Source: 13-2-20CM-66-19 sp036273735 (GTDB lineage: Bacteria; Pseudomonadota; Gammaproteobacteria; Steroidobacterales; Steroidobacteraceae). Taken from it: DNA of 64,000 bases. How positions within the stretch are numbered: the first letter of the stretch is position 1; every line of letters starts with the position of its first letter. A program made the position numbers and the translations under genes. Location: assembly GCA_036273735.1 (NCBI GenBank), contig DASUHA010000154.1, forward strand, positions 1 to 64,000. Reading direction: 5' to 3'. A model generated the notes under the pieces. That model saw nothing but the letters and a program-made list of their open reading frames with translations. It did not search any database and was not told the origin of the DNA. Positions 16,401 through 27,300 of this stretch are shown piece by piece.

Positions 16401-17096
16401 ATGACTGCTGCACGCTCGATCACCCTGGCGGGGCTACTGGGCTGCCTCGTCCTTGGACCTGCTTTCGCCCTGGGACTCGGCGATTTGACGAATCACGAAG
16501 CCTCTCGAGGTATCAAGGGCGCGTTGAACGAAGGAGTCACATCCGCCATCGTCAAACTTGGCGTTCCGGGCGGATTCCTGAACAACCCCAAAGTCAAGAT
16601 CCCGCTGCCGCCGGCCCTCGATCAACTTGCAAAGGGCATGCGCATGATGGGACGAGGCAAGGACGCCGATGAGCTCGTGGTCGCCATGAACCGGGCGGCC
16701 GAACAGGCCGTACCCGAAGCCAAGGCGTTGATGCTCAACGCGGTCAAGACGATGTCGGTGGAGGACGCCAAGGAGATTCTCACCGGCGGTGACGGCTCCG
16801 TGACCCGATTCTTCAAGGCGAAGACCGCTGCGCCCCTGGCGTCAAAATTCCTGCCGATCGTCAAGAAAGCAACTGATCGGGTGGGCCTGGCACGGAAATA
16901 CAATCAATTTGCCGAAGCGGGAGCCAGACTCGGCCTGGTAAAGGGCGATGCAGCCAACATCGAAACGTACGTCACCAAAAGGGCCCTGGATGGTCTGTAT
17001 CTGATGATCGGCGACGAAGAGCACGCCATCCGGAAAAATCCCGCAGCGGCAGGCAGCGCGATAGTCTCAAAGGTGTTCGGCGCACTGCATCGATAA
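16401..17096 (+). CDS. Exported DUF4197-family protein
   Basis: The 231-residue protein has a signal peptide (SITLAGLLGCLVLGPAFALG) and then the conserved pattern of DUF4197: LTNHEASRGIKGALNEGVTS, KLGVPGGFLNNPKVKIPLP, AVKTMSVEDAKEILTGGDGS, VTRFFKAKTAAPL and a C-terminal GLYLMIGDEEHAIRKNP. The family is a helical periplasmic protein of unknown function in proteobacteria. ATG at 16401 is chosen over 16392 because AGAGG abuts the earlier codon but is nine bases from this one. It is a single gene convergent with the kelch protein gene; the 90 bp between them show nothing notable. Confidence 0.88.
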   Translation: MTAARSITLAGLLGCLVLGPAFALGLGDLTNHEASRGIKGALNEGVTSAIVKLGVPGGFLNNPKVKIPLPPALDQLAKGMRMMGRGKDADELVVAMNRAAEQAVPEAKALMLNAVKTMSVEDAKEILTGGDGSVTRFFKAKTAAPLASKFLPIVKKATDRVGLARKYNQFAEAGARLGLVKGDAANIETYVTKRALDGLYLMIGDEEHAIRKNPAAAGSAIVSKVFGALHR

Positions 17097-17187
17097 AGAC
17101 CAGAGGCAGACTCAGTCCTCCGGCAGGGCATCGTTTGGGATGAGGCTACGCGACACCCTCAGGAACTCGATGGCCACGATGAGTGTG

Positions 17188-19353
17188 TCAGTTGCGCCGG
17201 TGCATGGGCGTCGGAATCCGCCTCAGCTTGGCCGGAGCTGCTGCCGCAGCAGTTGCCATGATGCTCGACCTCGAGGCGGCGGGAAGTTGGGCCGCCGCCC
17301 TATCCCTGTCCATGAGCTCGTGGGGCGTGATTTCGATTCCGACCGGCTGGGAAGCGATGCCTGCCCCAACCACGGTCAGCTCATAACGGCCCCGCCTGAC
17401 TGCGGCATTGAGGGTGAAGTTGACCGTCTGAGGCTGACTGCCACCGCCTACCGCGATCGAACTCCAATTCGTGGTGCGGCAGTAGTAGACATTCCCGGTC
17501 GCCGGATTCTCGAGGCGGACAATCGGGAAATTCTCATTCATCTGATCGTCATCGCCATAGGCCGCCCCCTCGGACTGACCATTTATTTGTGTGCCGGTCA
17601 GCTGGAATACACCGTCGCCGGTGTACTTGACATGGAAGATCGAGGGCCGCTCCGATGCAGGAGGTGATCCGTCCGGAGTATAGACGTAGAGCTGATTCGA
17701 GCTGTCGCTGAGCAACAGTTGTCCCGTGGGCAGCACCAGCATTCGCGTGACAAACGCAGGTTCAGACGAAAGGAATGAGCCTGGCGGGCCGGCAATCGGG
17801 GTCATGGTTCCGGCACTTGGGTCGTAGTCGAAGAGCTGCGACGGAGAGCTGAAAATGCCTCCGAGCACCAGCCCGATGCTCCGGTGCGTAGTCAGAGCGT
17901 TAATGGGCACGAGGTTGCCGCTCGCATCGAACGTCCCAAGCGTAATTGATGTCGGGCTGTCGACGCTGAAGATGACCGTCGACGGCGGTATCGCCGTATT
18001 CTTGCCGTCAGCCTGTGCAACGGTCCAAGTGGACTGCAGCCCAGCGGTAGTGGGGACCGTCACGGAGGCCGATCCGGCTGTCGTACTTGCATTCAGGGGG
18101 ACCGGGTTCGGACCCGGGTCAGCCATCAGATACACATGGCCATTCGGCAAAATGGCGGCAGGAGCATCGTCCGCCCCGAATAGCGCGTTCGGGATCGTTC
18201 CGCCCGGTCCCGTCAGGTCGGCAAACATATCAGGCCCGGCCCGCCAGGTATTCGACGAGGGCGTATAGAGAGCGGTGTGCTGGTTGGCGCCGATGACGAG
18301 CACACGGCCATCCAGGAGCCGCAGGATCGGGCCGAGCTCAAAGCCGAGTGCAAAGGAGCTCAGGACCGGTAACGTCCCCCTGGCCGTTCCGTCCGCTGGG
18401 CTGATACCGGTCCACACGCCGGTTGCAGGGGCGTACTCTTCCGCGAAACCCGCGTTCATCAAAATGCTCGGATCCAGGTCGTAGGTCAGGACCTGTCCGT
18501 TCGGAAGAATCGTCCAGCCTTCTTCGTCGCTGGAGTCGCTATAAACCTTGCTCCCGCTCGGCTCGAACGTGTCATTCGCAATCGAGTACAGAGATGTTTG
18601 CGGACCGATCAGATCGCCTACCAGAATGTGCCCTCCGGGCAGCAGGGCCGAAGGATCGTCGCCAAAGCAACCCGCGACTTCTCCACTGAATTGCGCAATT
18701 TCCGGCCCGCTCGCCGTTGCCGCAGCCGAGATGGTCACACTGGTTGGGGAATCCACCGAGACGACGGTCGTCTTGTCGGGTATTCCCGCCCCTCGTACTT
18801 TCCATCCGGGCAGCATTCGAAACGTCGAATAGATCCCACCGACAGTGGTGGAACCCGTGGTCAAACTCACATTGGAAGTGACGGGCAGCCTGCCACAGCC
18901 CGGCTGAGGGGGATCATTGGCAGCTTCGGTCCAGGTATTGGTGAGCGGGTTATAGATTTCGGCCTGCGTACCCCAGTTCGGATCCTCGAACGGCCCGGTA
19001 TATTCGCCGCCCATGACCCAGAGGTTGCCGTTCTGCAGGACATTCGAGGTGAAGTAGAGCCTCGGCGTAATCATTTTGCCGAGCGTCACCCAGGTCCCAT
19101 TGACGTAACTGCCCTTCGCATCGGGAGTCAATTTGACCCACGTCTGAATGTCATCAAACGTATGCACCATGACCGATCCGTCGGTCATGAGGACCATGAG
19201 TTGAATGCTGTTAACCGACGGCGTGTTGACTAACGGGGTCCACCTTGCGGCGCTTGCCGGCATTGCGAGACCCGCGGCCATGAGCAGGAGCGCCGTCGAT
19301 GTTGCCGTTTTCAAAGCGAAGCGTCGGGCACGACTCTCAGTGGCTGCTCTCAT
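17188..19353 (-). CDS. Secreted galactose-oxidase-like kelch-repeat protein with two inserted repeats
   Basis: The 721-residue protein has a signal peptide (TATSTALLLMAAGLAMPASA) followed by a kelch beta-propeller of the galactose oxidase-like class: MVLMTDGSVMVH, NGNLWVMGGEY, IYNPLTNTWTEA, GQVLTYDLDPSI, GRVLVIGANQHTALYTPSSN, LLLSDSSNQLYVYTPDGSPP. The C-terminus (PSIFHVKYTGDGVFQLTGTQ, NFTLNAAVRRGRYELTVVGA) is the Ig-like cap seen in these enzymes. Two similar inserts interrupt the blades, marked VVSVDSPTSVTISAAATASG and IFSVDSPTSITLGTFDASG. Copper-radical oxidase ligands are not obvious, so catalysis is not claimed. ATG at 19353 fits GGAGA nine bases upstream. It follows the NRPS/exporter operon on the same strand after 263 bp, so membership is only possible. 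Confidence 0.8.
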   Translation of the reverse strand: MRAATESRARRFALKTATSTALLLMAAGLAMPASAARWTPLVNTPSVNSIQLMVLMTDGSVMVHTFDDIQTWVKLTPDAKGSYVNGTWVTLGKMITPRLYFTSNVLQNGNLWVMGGEYTGPFEDPNWGTQAEIYNPLTNTWTEAANDPPQPGCGRLPVTSNVSLTTGSTTVGGIYSTFRMLPGWKVRGAGIPDKTTVVSVDSPTSVTISAAATASGPEIAQFSGEVAGCFGDDPSALLPGGHILVGDLIGPQTSLYSIANDTFEPSGSKVYSDSSDEEGWTILPNGQVLTYDLDPSILMNAGFAEEYAPATGVWTGISPADGTARGTLPVLSSFALGFELGPILRLLDGRVLVIGANQHTALYTPSSNTWRAGPDMFADLTGPGGTIPNALFGADDAPAAILPNGHVYLMADPGPNPVPLNASTTAGSASVTVPTTAGLQSTWTVAQADGKNTAIPPSTVIFSVDSPTSITLGTFDASGNLVPINALTTHRSIGLVLGGIFSSPSQLFDYDPSAGTMTPIAGPPGSFLSSEPAFVTRMLVLPTGQLLLSDSSNQLYVYTPDGSPPASERPSIFHVKYTGDGVFQLTGTQINGQSEGAAYGDDDQMNENFPIVRLENPATGNVYYCRTTNWSSIAVGGGSQPQTVNFTLNAAVRRGRYELTVVGAGIASQPVGIEITPHELMDRDRAAAQLPAASRSSIMATAAAAAPAKLRRIPTPMHRRN

Positions 19354-19616
19354 GACAGTTTTCTCCCAGATTCGCAGATCTGCCTGCGCGTTGGCGTCGT
19401 AGCTTCGGTGCCTGAGTGGGGAACCCGTCCGGGACCGCTGCGGGATCAGTGTCGTTGTGCCGCTCGATCCTCCCGGCGGGAAGTAGTTAATCATTCGCTC
19501 TGCACGCTGTAAAGCGCCGAGGCCGCGTCGCGCGCTGCGCGCCCGCCCAGTCTCCGCCCCCGCTATGGCAGCAGACATGATTCGAATCCGGCGGAAATCG
19601 ATACTTCGCGGTGAGG

Positions 19617-21305
19617 TCAGCCGACGGAGTGAATCGCGCGCTCCACGCCAGCAGTCTCGTCTTCATTGGAGCGCGCCGCGACCCGTCCGTCAGCGAGCTT
19701 CATGATGCGATCGCCCAGATGGAAATATCGATCGTCATGTGTGATGACGATGACCCCCTTGCCGCGGGCGCGGAGCTCCGGAAGCAACTTCGTGTAAAAG
19801 ACCTCTTTGTAAGCCGGATCCTGGTCGGCCGCCCATTCGTCGAAGACATAGAAGGGCCGGTCCTCGAGATACGCGGTGACCAGCGCCAGTCGCCTGCGCT
19901 GGCCCTGAGACAGATCAGTCGTGGTCAGCACGCCACCATGCACGTTGACCTTGTGCTCAATTTCGAGCAGCCTCAGATACTGGTGCGTTGCCGCGTCGAG
20001 GTCGGGGGACGCGGGGCCGAGGCCGAGGCCGAGCAGCTTACCGAATACGAAGCAATCGGCGAAGACGACCGAGAAATGCTCGCGATACCACTCCAGCGTT
20101 GGGGGGGTGATGCGATTGCCGTCGAGCGCGATGAAGCCGGCCGACGGCACGTACAAGCCCGCGAGCAGCTTCAGGAACGTCGTCTTGCCGCTCCCGTTGC
20201 CGCCTACGACGAAGACGAGCTCGCCGGATCGTATGTGGAAATCAATCGGTCCGAGGGTGAATTCGTGCGCGGGATTGGCGGTCTCGTACTGGAAAAGGAC
20301 TCCGGACATTTCGATCGACGCGCCGGTCTGTGGCCGCTTGCAGTCGGTACCCGCTACGGCGTGCCGCTGTTGCAGCAAGTCCTCGGTCATGCCGATTTCC
20401 TCGATGCGCTGGAACGCCACCTCACCCCGCGCAAGCGCCGGCACTGCGCTGATGATGTCCCAGAGGGGGGCCATCATGTACAGGAGCGCGAAAACGTAGC
20501 CCGTGAGCTGCTCGACGGAAGGATGTGTCAGCAGCGGCGATACGAACAGCAGCAGGCCAATCAAGCCGTGATATAGCGTTTGAATCCACGCCCCTGCGAG
20601 CGTATAGCCTTTCACCGCAGCCAGGTTGCTGGTGCGATAGGCGTCCGCCGCGCCGCGGATCTCGACCTCCACGAGCTCGGCGCGGCGACGCCGGTGCATG
20701 AGCAGCTCCTTCGTGCCGGAGGTCACCGTGCGGAAGTGCTCGAACAGGCTGGCGCGCGCGTCTCGAGCCGCCTGAATGACGCGTATCGCCCGCCGGTGCA
20801 GAACGGTGTAGACGAGCGCGCCAAGCAATGTGGCACCCGCTGCACTCAGGAACATGCTGAACGAGAGCCATGCGAGATACGCACCGCAGCCGATCACGAC
20901 CGCGCCGTTCGTGGCAAGCTGGGGCAGACACTGCACGGCCCACGTCACCGAGCTCACATCGTCAGTGAGCACGGTGAGAATTGCCGCGGCGCCCCGCCGT
21001 TCGATGAGGCGCAGGGGCGAATCCAGGATTCTCGAGCACAGCGACAGAGACAGCTCGAGGATACTGCCCTGCGAGAAGCGGACGAGCAGCAGCTGCGAAC
21101 CGGCGCTCGCGGCGATCTTGCCGGCGACGAGCACGAAGAATGCAGCGACAATGGCGATCGGTGCACCGCGCGCGTGGAGCGCGCGCGTGATCACCGCCAG
21201 AACACCGGCGCTGAACAGCCCCGACAGAATGCCGGCGCCGATCATCGCGAGCGCCAGCCCTCGCGATGTCCGAAGCAAGAACCGAAACAACCGAATCGAG
21301 CTCAT
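19617..21305 (-). CDS. SyrD/PvdE-type cyclic-peptide ABC exporter (fused permease-ATPase)
   Basis: The 562 residues begin with a six-helix membrane domain (SSIRLFRFLLRTSRGLALAM; KGYTLAGAWIQTLYHGLIGL) and end with an ATPase domain carrying Walker A GGNGSGKTTF, signature LSQGQRRRLAL, Walker B FYVFDEWAADQDP and the switch His in VIVITHDDRYF. FDEWAADQDP is characteristic of the PvdE/SyrD/YojI group that exports non-ribosomal peptides or microcins across the inner membrane. Its start is 16 bp after the NRPS stop, so the two are almost certainly cotranscribed and the exporter's cargo is the NRPS product. No periplasmic or outer-membrane partner is present in the window. Confidence 0.92.
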   Translation of the reverse strand: MSSIRLFRFLLRTSRGLALAMIGAGILSGLFSAGVLAVITRALHARGAPIAIVAAFFVLVAGKIAASAGSQLLLVRFSQGSILELSLSLCSRILDSPLRLIERRGAAAILTVLTDDVSSVTWAVQCLPQLATNGAVVIGCGAYLAWLSFSMFLSAAGATLLGALVYTVLHRRAIRVIQAARDARASLFEHFRTVTSGTKELLMHRRRRAELVEVEIRGAADAYRTSNLAAVKGYTLAGAWIQTLYHGLIGLLLFVSPLLTHPSVEQLTGYVFALLYMMAPLWDIISAVPALARGEVAFQRIEEIGMTEDLLQQRHAVAGTDCKRPQTGASIEMSGVLFQYETANPAHEFTLGPIDFHIRSGELVFVVGGNGSGKTTFLKLLAGLYVPSAGFIALDGNRITPPTLEWYREHFSVVFADCFVFGKLLGLGLGPASPDLDAATHQYLRLLEIEHKVNVHGGVLTTTDLSQGQRRRLALVTAYLEDRPFYVFDEWAADQDPAYKEVFYTKLLPELRARGKGVIVITHDDRYFHLGDRIMKLADGRVAARSNEDETAGVERAIHSVG

Positions 21306-21321
21306 TGTAGCCCCGGTGCGC

Positions 21322-24300
21322 CTAGCATCCCGCGCAGACGGAGTCAGTCAATGCCGGCGCAGAGGCGGCTTCTTCTGCGGCAGAGTCGGAGAACTCCCGG
21401 CCAGCATACTGCATCACAGCCTGCGCGAGCGCATCGACGTGGGGAGATACGAACAGCCGTCCCGAATCTTCGGCCGCGGTGATCTCGGTCCGGATCGGGC
21501 CGGCGGCGAGCTCTTCCCATGCCCGCCGCGTATCGCGCGTTCCAGGGGCCACCTGCCGGCCTGCGGCGATGACGTTGAGAAGCCCGCCGGCGTAGGGACG
21601 CGCCCGATAGCTCGATACCGCCTGCAATGTCGCTTGGACAACCCGCTGCGATAGAAACTCCGTGGTGCCGAGGGACTCCTTACGAGTCTGCCGCAGCGCC
21701 GCGGCAGCCCCGCGGAGCTTGCGTTGCACGTAGCCCGGCCACTGCCTCGCCGGAAGTCCGTACGCCTGGCGGGAGTAGGCGGCGAGCTTCGATCCGAGAA
21801 AATACGCGGGCCACAACGGCAGCATCGCTCTGCGCGCCCGGTAGGAGGAAGGGTGCCAGCTGTCCATGATCACCAGGCTGACCTGATGTCCCTGGGCAGC
21901 GAGCTGCTGTGCTGCCTCGTACGCAAACACGCCGCCAGTACAAGCACCCGCGAGAAAGTACGGTCCGACAGGCCGCACGCTGCGAATCTCCGCCAGATAA
22001 TGAGCTACGGCCGCCTCGACGGACGTGAAAGGCCGCTCCCGTCCATACAAGCCCTGTGCACGCAATCCATAGAACGGCTGGTTGCGGCCAAGCCGCTGCG
22101 CAAGGGTTGCGAAGACCAGGACCTCTCCGCCTACTCCCGGAAACGCGAAGAGTGGAACCCCGTCACCCAACGGCTGGATGGCGATGAGGGAGCGGCAGGT
22201 CACTTCCACTCCGGACACCAACATCGGCGCGATCTTCTCGATCGTAGGGCTCTGGAACAGCACGGCAAGCGGCAACTTGACGCCATACACGTGCTCGATC
22301 TGAGCGAATAGCTCCACGGCCCTGAGCGAGTGCCCTCCGACCTCGAAGAAATTGTCGTGTATGCCGATAGAGTCGTCCTGCAACACTTGCCGCCACAGCG
22401 CCGTGAGCTGCAGCTCGTGTGGGTTCCGTGGCTGCACCGCAGCTGCGCTCATCGAGGCTGCCTCCGCGCCGAGCACAGGCAGCGCCGTCACGTCGATCTT
22501 GTTGTTCGGCGTCAACGGAAGCGCTTCGAGGAAGACGAAGCGGGAAGGGACCATGTAGGCAGGAAGCGTTTCGAGTAGTCGGGCTCGCATGTCCTCGACG
22601 GTCGGCGGCTCACCGCGTGGGACCAGGTAGGCGACGAGCTGCTTTGCGGCTCCAACATCGGCTTTTGCCACGACGACTGCCTGCCTGATGGACGCAAGGC
22701 GCACTAGCGCATGCTCGACCTCTCCGAGCTCGATGCGGAATCCTCGGATCTTGACCTGCTGGTCGAGGCGACCGAGATGGAGGACCCGGCCGTCCGGGAG
22801 GTATCGAGCGAGGTCGCCCGTTCGGTACACCCGCTCGCCCGGGACGAAGGGATCGGCTATGAAGCGGTCCGCCGTCAGATCGGGACGATTGCGATATCCA
22901 CGCGCAACGCCATGACCGCCGATGTAGATCTCGCCCGAGACGCCGATCGGAACCGGCTGCAGGCCGCTGTCGAGGACGTAGACGCGCGTATTGGCGATCG
23001 GGCGACCAATCGAGATGTCGGACGTCCCCCTCTGGACGCGCTCGCACGTCGACCAAATGGTGGTCTCGGTCGGCCCGTATAGATTCCAAACCGCGGCGCA
23101 GCGCCCGAGAAGCGCCTCAGCGAGGTCGCGCACCAGGGGCTCGCCGCCACAGAGCGCCGTGAGCGCCCGATCGCCGCCCCACCCTGCATCGATCAGCATG
23201 CGCCAGGTCGCCGGCGTTGCCTGCATGAGCGTGGGCCGGCTCGCCTGCATGCGCCCCATGAGCTTCCGTGGGTCAGCCGCCTCCTCCCGACTCGCGAGCT
23301 CGACCTGGCCGCCGACGATCAGGGGCAGATATAACTCGAGCCCCGCGATATCGAACGACAGAGTCGTGACCGCGAGAAGCACTTCATCCGTTCGGCATCC
23401 CGGCCGCTCGAGCATTGAGCAGAGAAAATTGGTGAGGGCACGATGCGAGACCTCGACACCTTTGGGCTTGCCGGTTGAGCCCGAAGTATAGAGGACGTAG
23501 GCGAGATCCCCCGAGGAGCCCTGCGAGGCGAGGGAATGCGCGGACCGCATCGCGAGCGCGCGCGTAATCTCGTCCAGGCAGATCCGCTCACCGGACGAGC
23601 GAGGTAAAAGATGTGCGAGCCCGTCTTGCGTCAGACTCAGAGAGAGATCGGCATCCTCGCTCATCGCTTGCAGGCGCGCTGCGGGAAACGCCGGATCGAG
23701 CGGGACGTAAGCGCCGCCGGCCTTCATGATGGCGAGCAGGGCCACGATCATGTCGGGCGAGCGCTCGAGACAGACTCCGACCGCTTTGCCCGGCCCGATG
23801 CCGAGATCTTGCAGGTAATCACCCAGCTGATTCGCGCGAGTTTCGAGCGCGGCGTAAGTGAGGCTCTGCGAGCCCATTCGGACCGCGATGCGCTGTGGAG
23901 TGCGCCGGGCCTGCTCGTCGATGAGGTCGCACGCACGCTTCTCTGCCGGATAGGCAGCCATGGTGCGGTTCCAACCCTCGATCGCCGCCGCTCTTTCCGC
24001 CGCCGTGAGCATGGGATACGACAGTATGCGCTCCTCGGGCGCCGAGATCGCCTGCTCGAGGATGCCGAGGTAATGAGTGACCATGCGTCGCATGGTCACG
24101 GCATCGAACATTTCCGTCGAATACGTGAAGATGATGCTGCCGGTGAGCTCCGTATCAACGAGCACCGACAGATCGAACTGCGCCGCGCCGCTGTCGAACA
24201 GGAACGGGTCGAGCGCGAGGCCGTCGAGCTGCGGTCTTTCCTGAAGAGCATTCGCGACGTTGAACATGACCTGGACGAGCGGTGCGTGACCTGCGTCGCG

Positions 24301-27300
24301 GGCTCCGGCAAGCTCCTCCACGATGACCTCGAAGGGCAGGTCTTGATGTGCATATGCACCGAGTGCGGTCTCTTGGACGCGGGCGAGGAGTTCCGTGAAG
24401 CGGGGGTTGCCGGTGAGGCTCGTCTGCATGACGAGCGTGTTCACGAGTGTGCCGACGAGGCTCTCCGTCTCCACGCGCGTGCGGTTGGCGATCGGCACTC
24501 CGATCGCGATGTCCTCCTGATTGCAGTACCGGGCGAGCAGAATCTTGAAACAGGCGAGCAGCGTCATGAAGGGCGTAACACCATGACGCGCACCAAATGC
24601 CTTGAGCGCTGTGAGCAGCGAAGTCGGAATTGCCGCGATGATGTTGGACCCTCGGAACGTCTGGTGTCGCGGCCGCGGACGGTCCGCCGGCAGCGCCAGG
24701 GGAGCGATCCCGTCGAGCCGCCCGCGCCAGTAGGCGAGCTGGCTTGCCAACGCCTCGCCGCTCATGTGACGGCGCTGCCACACGGCGAAATCTGAGTACT
24801 GGATAGGTAGAGGCGGCAAGGCGGCCATCTCACCGCACCGCAGCGCGCGGTAGAGCTGTTGGAATTCACGCATCAGCACGGCCATGGACCACAGATCGCC
24901 GATCGCATGGTGAATGAGCCACAGCAGCATGTGATCCGAAGGCCCGAGCCGAGCGAGCAGCAACCTGTGTAGCGGACCGAGCGCGAGATCGAACGGCTGC
25001 ATCGACTCCGCCCGAAACAGCTGTGCGGCCTCTTCGGCGGCCTCCCTCGTTCCGCGCTGACTCAGATCAATCTGCCGCAATTCAGCAGGCACAGAGGCAT
25101 GGATGGTTTGCACGGGCTCGCCGTCGCGGATGGAAAAGGTGGTCCGGAAGGCTTCATGCCGTGCGACCATTGCCTCGATAGCGCCGGCGAGCGCGCGGGT
25201 GTCGAGCTCTCCGCGGATGCGGATCGCGAACGGCATGTTGTAGGCCGTGCTCGAGGGCTCGAGCTGCTGCATGAACCACATGCGGCGCTGGGAGAAGGAA
25301 AGCGGCAGAGGGCGCTCGCGTGGAGCGGCGTCTATGGGTGGCAGCGCGCCCGCGCGGCCTTCAGTCCTGCCGGCATCGATGTGTGCCGCAAGCGCAGCGA
25401 TCGTGCGCGCCTCGAACAAGGTGCGCAGAGAAAGCTCCACACCCAATGCGCGGCGGATACGCGATGCGACCTGAGTCGCGAGCAGCGAATGGCCGCCAAG
25501 AGCGAAGAAATCTCCGTTACGGCCCACCGGCTGGACCTTCAGCACCTCCTCCCAGATCGCAGCAATTGCCTCCTCGACCACTCCGCAGGGCGCCTCGTAC
25601 GCACCTCGCGCATACGTCTCATGCTGCGGGGCGGGTAGCGCCTTGCGGTCCACCTTCCCGTTCGGCGTCAGAGGCAGCCTCTCGAGGCGCACGAATGCCG
25701 TAGGCACCATGTACGGAGGCAACTGCGCCTCCAGGTACCGTCGTAGCTGAGCTGTGCTCGACTCCCGTGTCTCGCCCCCTGCAACCGTGTAGTAAGCCAC
25801 GAGGTGCCTCTCACCCGGCTCGCCTTGCTGCTGCCGCGCAACCACCGCCGCCTCCCTCACCGTGGGATGCTTGAGCAGCTGCAATTCAATCTCGCCAAGC
25901 TCGATCCGGTATCCTCGGATCTTGACCTGGTGGTCATTGCGTCCGAGAAACTCGATGTTCCCGTCCGCTCTCCAACGCCCCACGTCCCCCGTGCGGTATA
26001 TCCGTGCGCCAGGGTTTTGGCTGAAGGGGTCGGCAATGAAACGCTCGGCGGTCAGCTCCGGCCGGTTGAGATACCCACACGCAACTCCCGCACCGCCTAT
26101 GTAAATCTCTCCTCTGACCCCGATCGGCACCGGGTATCGGTGCTCATCCAGGATATAGATCCGTGTGTTCGCGATCGGGCGGCCGATCGGAACATTCTGG
26201 TTCTCATCCGCAATCTCGCCGATCTCATACGTCGTGGCGAGCGTCGTCGCCTCTGTCGGTCCATAGGCATTGATGAGGTGTCGCGGTCGACCGTTCTTCA
26301 GCGCCGCGGCAATCGTTTTGGCATCCAGCGCATCGCCGCCGATGACCAAATATCGCAGTCTTGCCCATTCGTTCGCCAATGACCCTGCATATTGGTTGAA
26401 TATCGCGACGGTCGTGAACAACACATCGATGGCGTGGGCGCGCAGGGCCGCTGAGAATCGCTCGGGCTGCAGGAGTGTCTCTTGGTCGATTACGACGACG
26501 CGTCCGCCATTGAGCAATGGCGCCCATACTTCCGCTGTCGACACGTCAAAGGCCGCATTGGCGGCAAAAGCCACTCGATCATCAGACCCGAATGCCGCAT
26601 ATCCGTTGTTCACAACGAGCCGCACGATCGCCCTGTGGGGCACGAGGACCCCCTTCGGCTCTCCGGTGGAACCGGAGGTGTACATCGCATACGCGACTGC
26701 TCCGGCATCGATTTCCACCGCCTGGTTGTTGTCATCGTCCTCATCGGACAATGAGCTTCCTTGGTCGAGTATCCGGTCGATCTCGTGCGACGGAGTCCCG
26801 TCGATTTCGGTTGCTGAAGCCTTTTTGGCGCTCACCACGAGCCTGGCTCGACAATCCCGCACGATGAATTTCCGCCGCTCCTTCGGCCACGCCTCATCCA
26901 GCGGCACATACGCCGCTCCACACTTCAGGACCGCCAGCTCCGCGATGATCAGCTCCGCAGAGCGGCGCATCATGAGCGGCACCATCTCGCCGACTCCGAT
27001 GCCCCACTCGCGCAGATGCCGCGCCAGGCGATTGGCCCTCTGGTTGAGCCGCCGATAGGTGAGCGATTGCGCATCAGACACCAGCGCCACCGCCTCGGGC
27101 GTCAGGCGCACCTGCGCCTCGAACAGCTGATGTACCGTCCCGGCGGGAAAGGGACGATCGGTAGCGTTCCAGTCCTGCAGCAGCAGCCTGCGCTCCTGCG
27201 TCTCCATCCAGGACAGCTCGGAGAGCTTGTCCTCGGAGGCGGCGCGGGACATCTCGCGGAGGAGGATGTGAAGGTGGCCGATGAGCCGCGAAACCGTGTC

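Noticed and set aside
23611..24795. 394-codon plus-strand frame opposite the NRPS
   Set aside because: Antisense to condensation and adenylation domains with no recognisable motif or ribosome-binding site.
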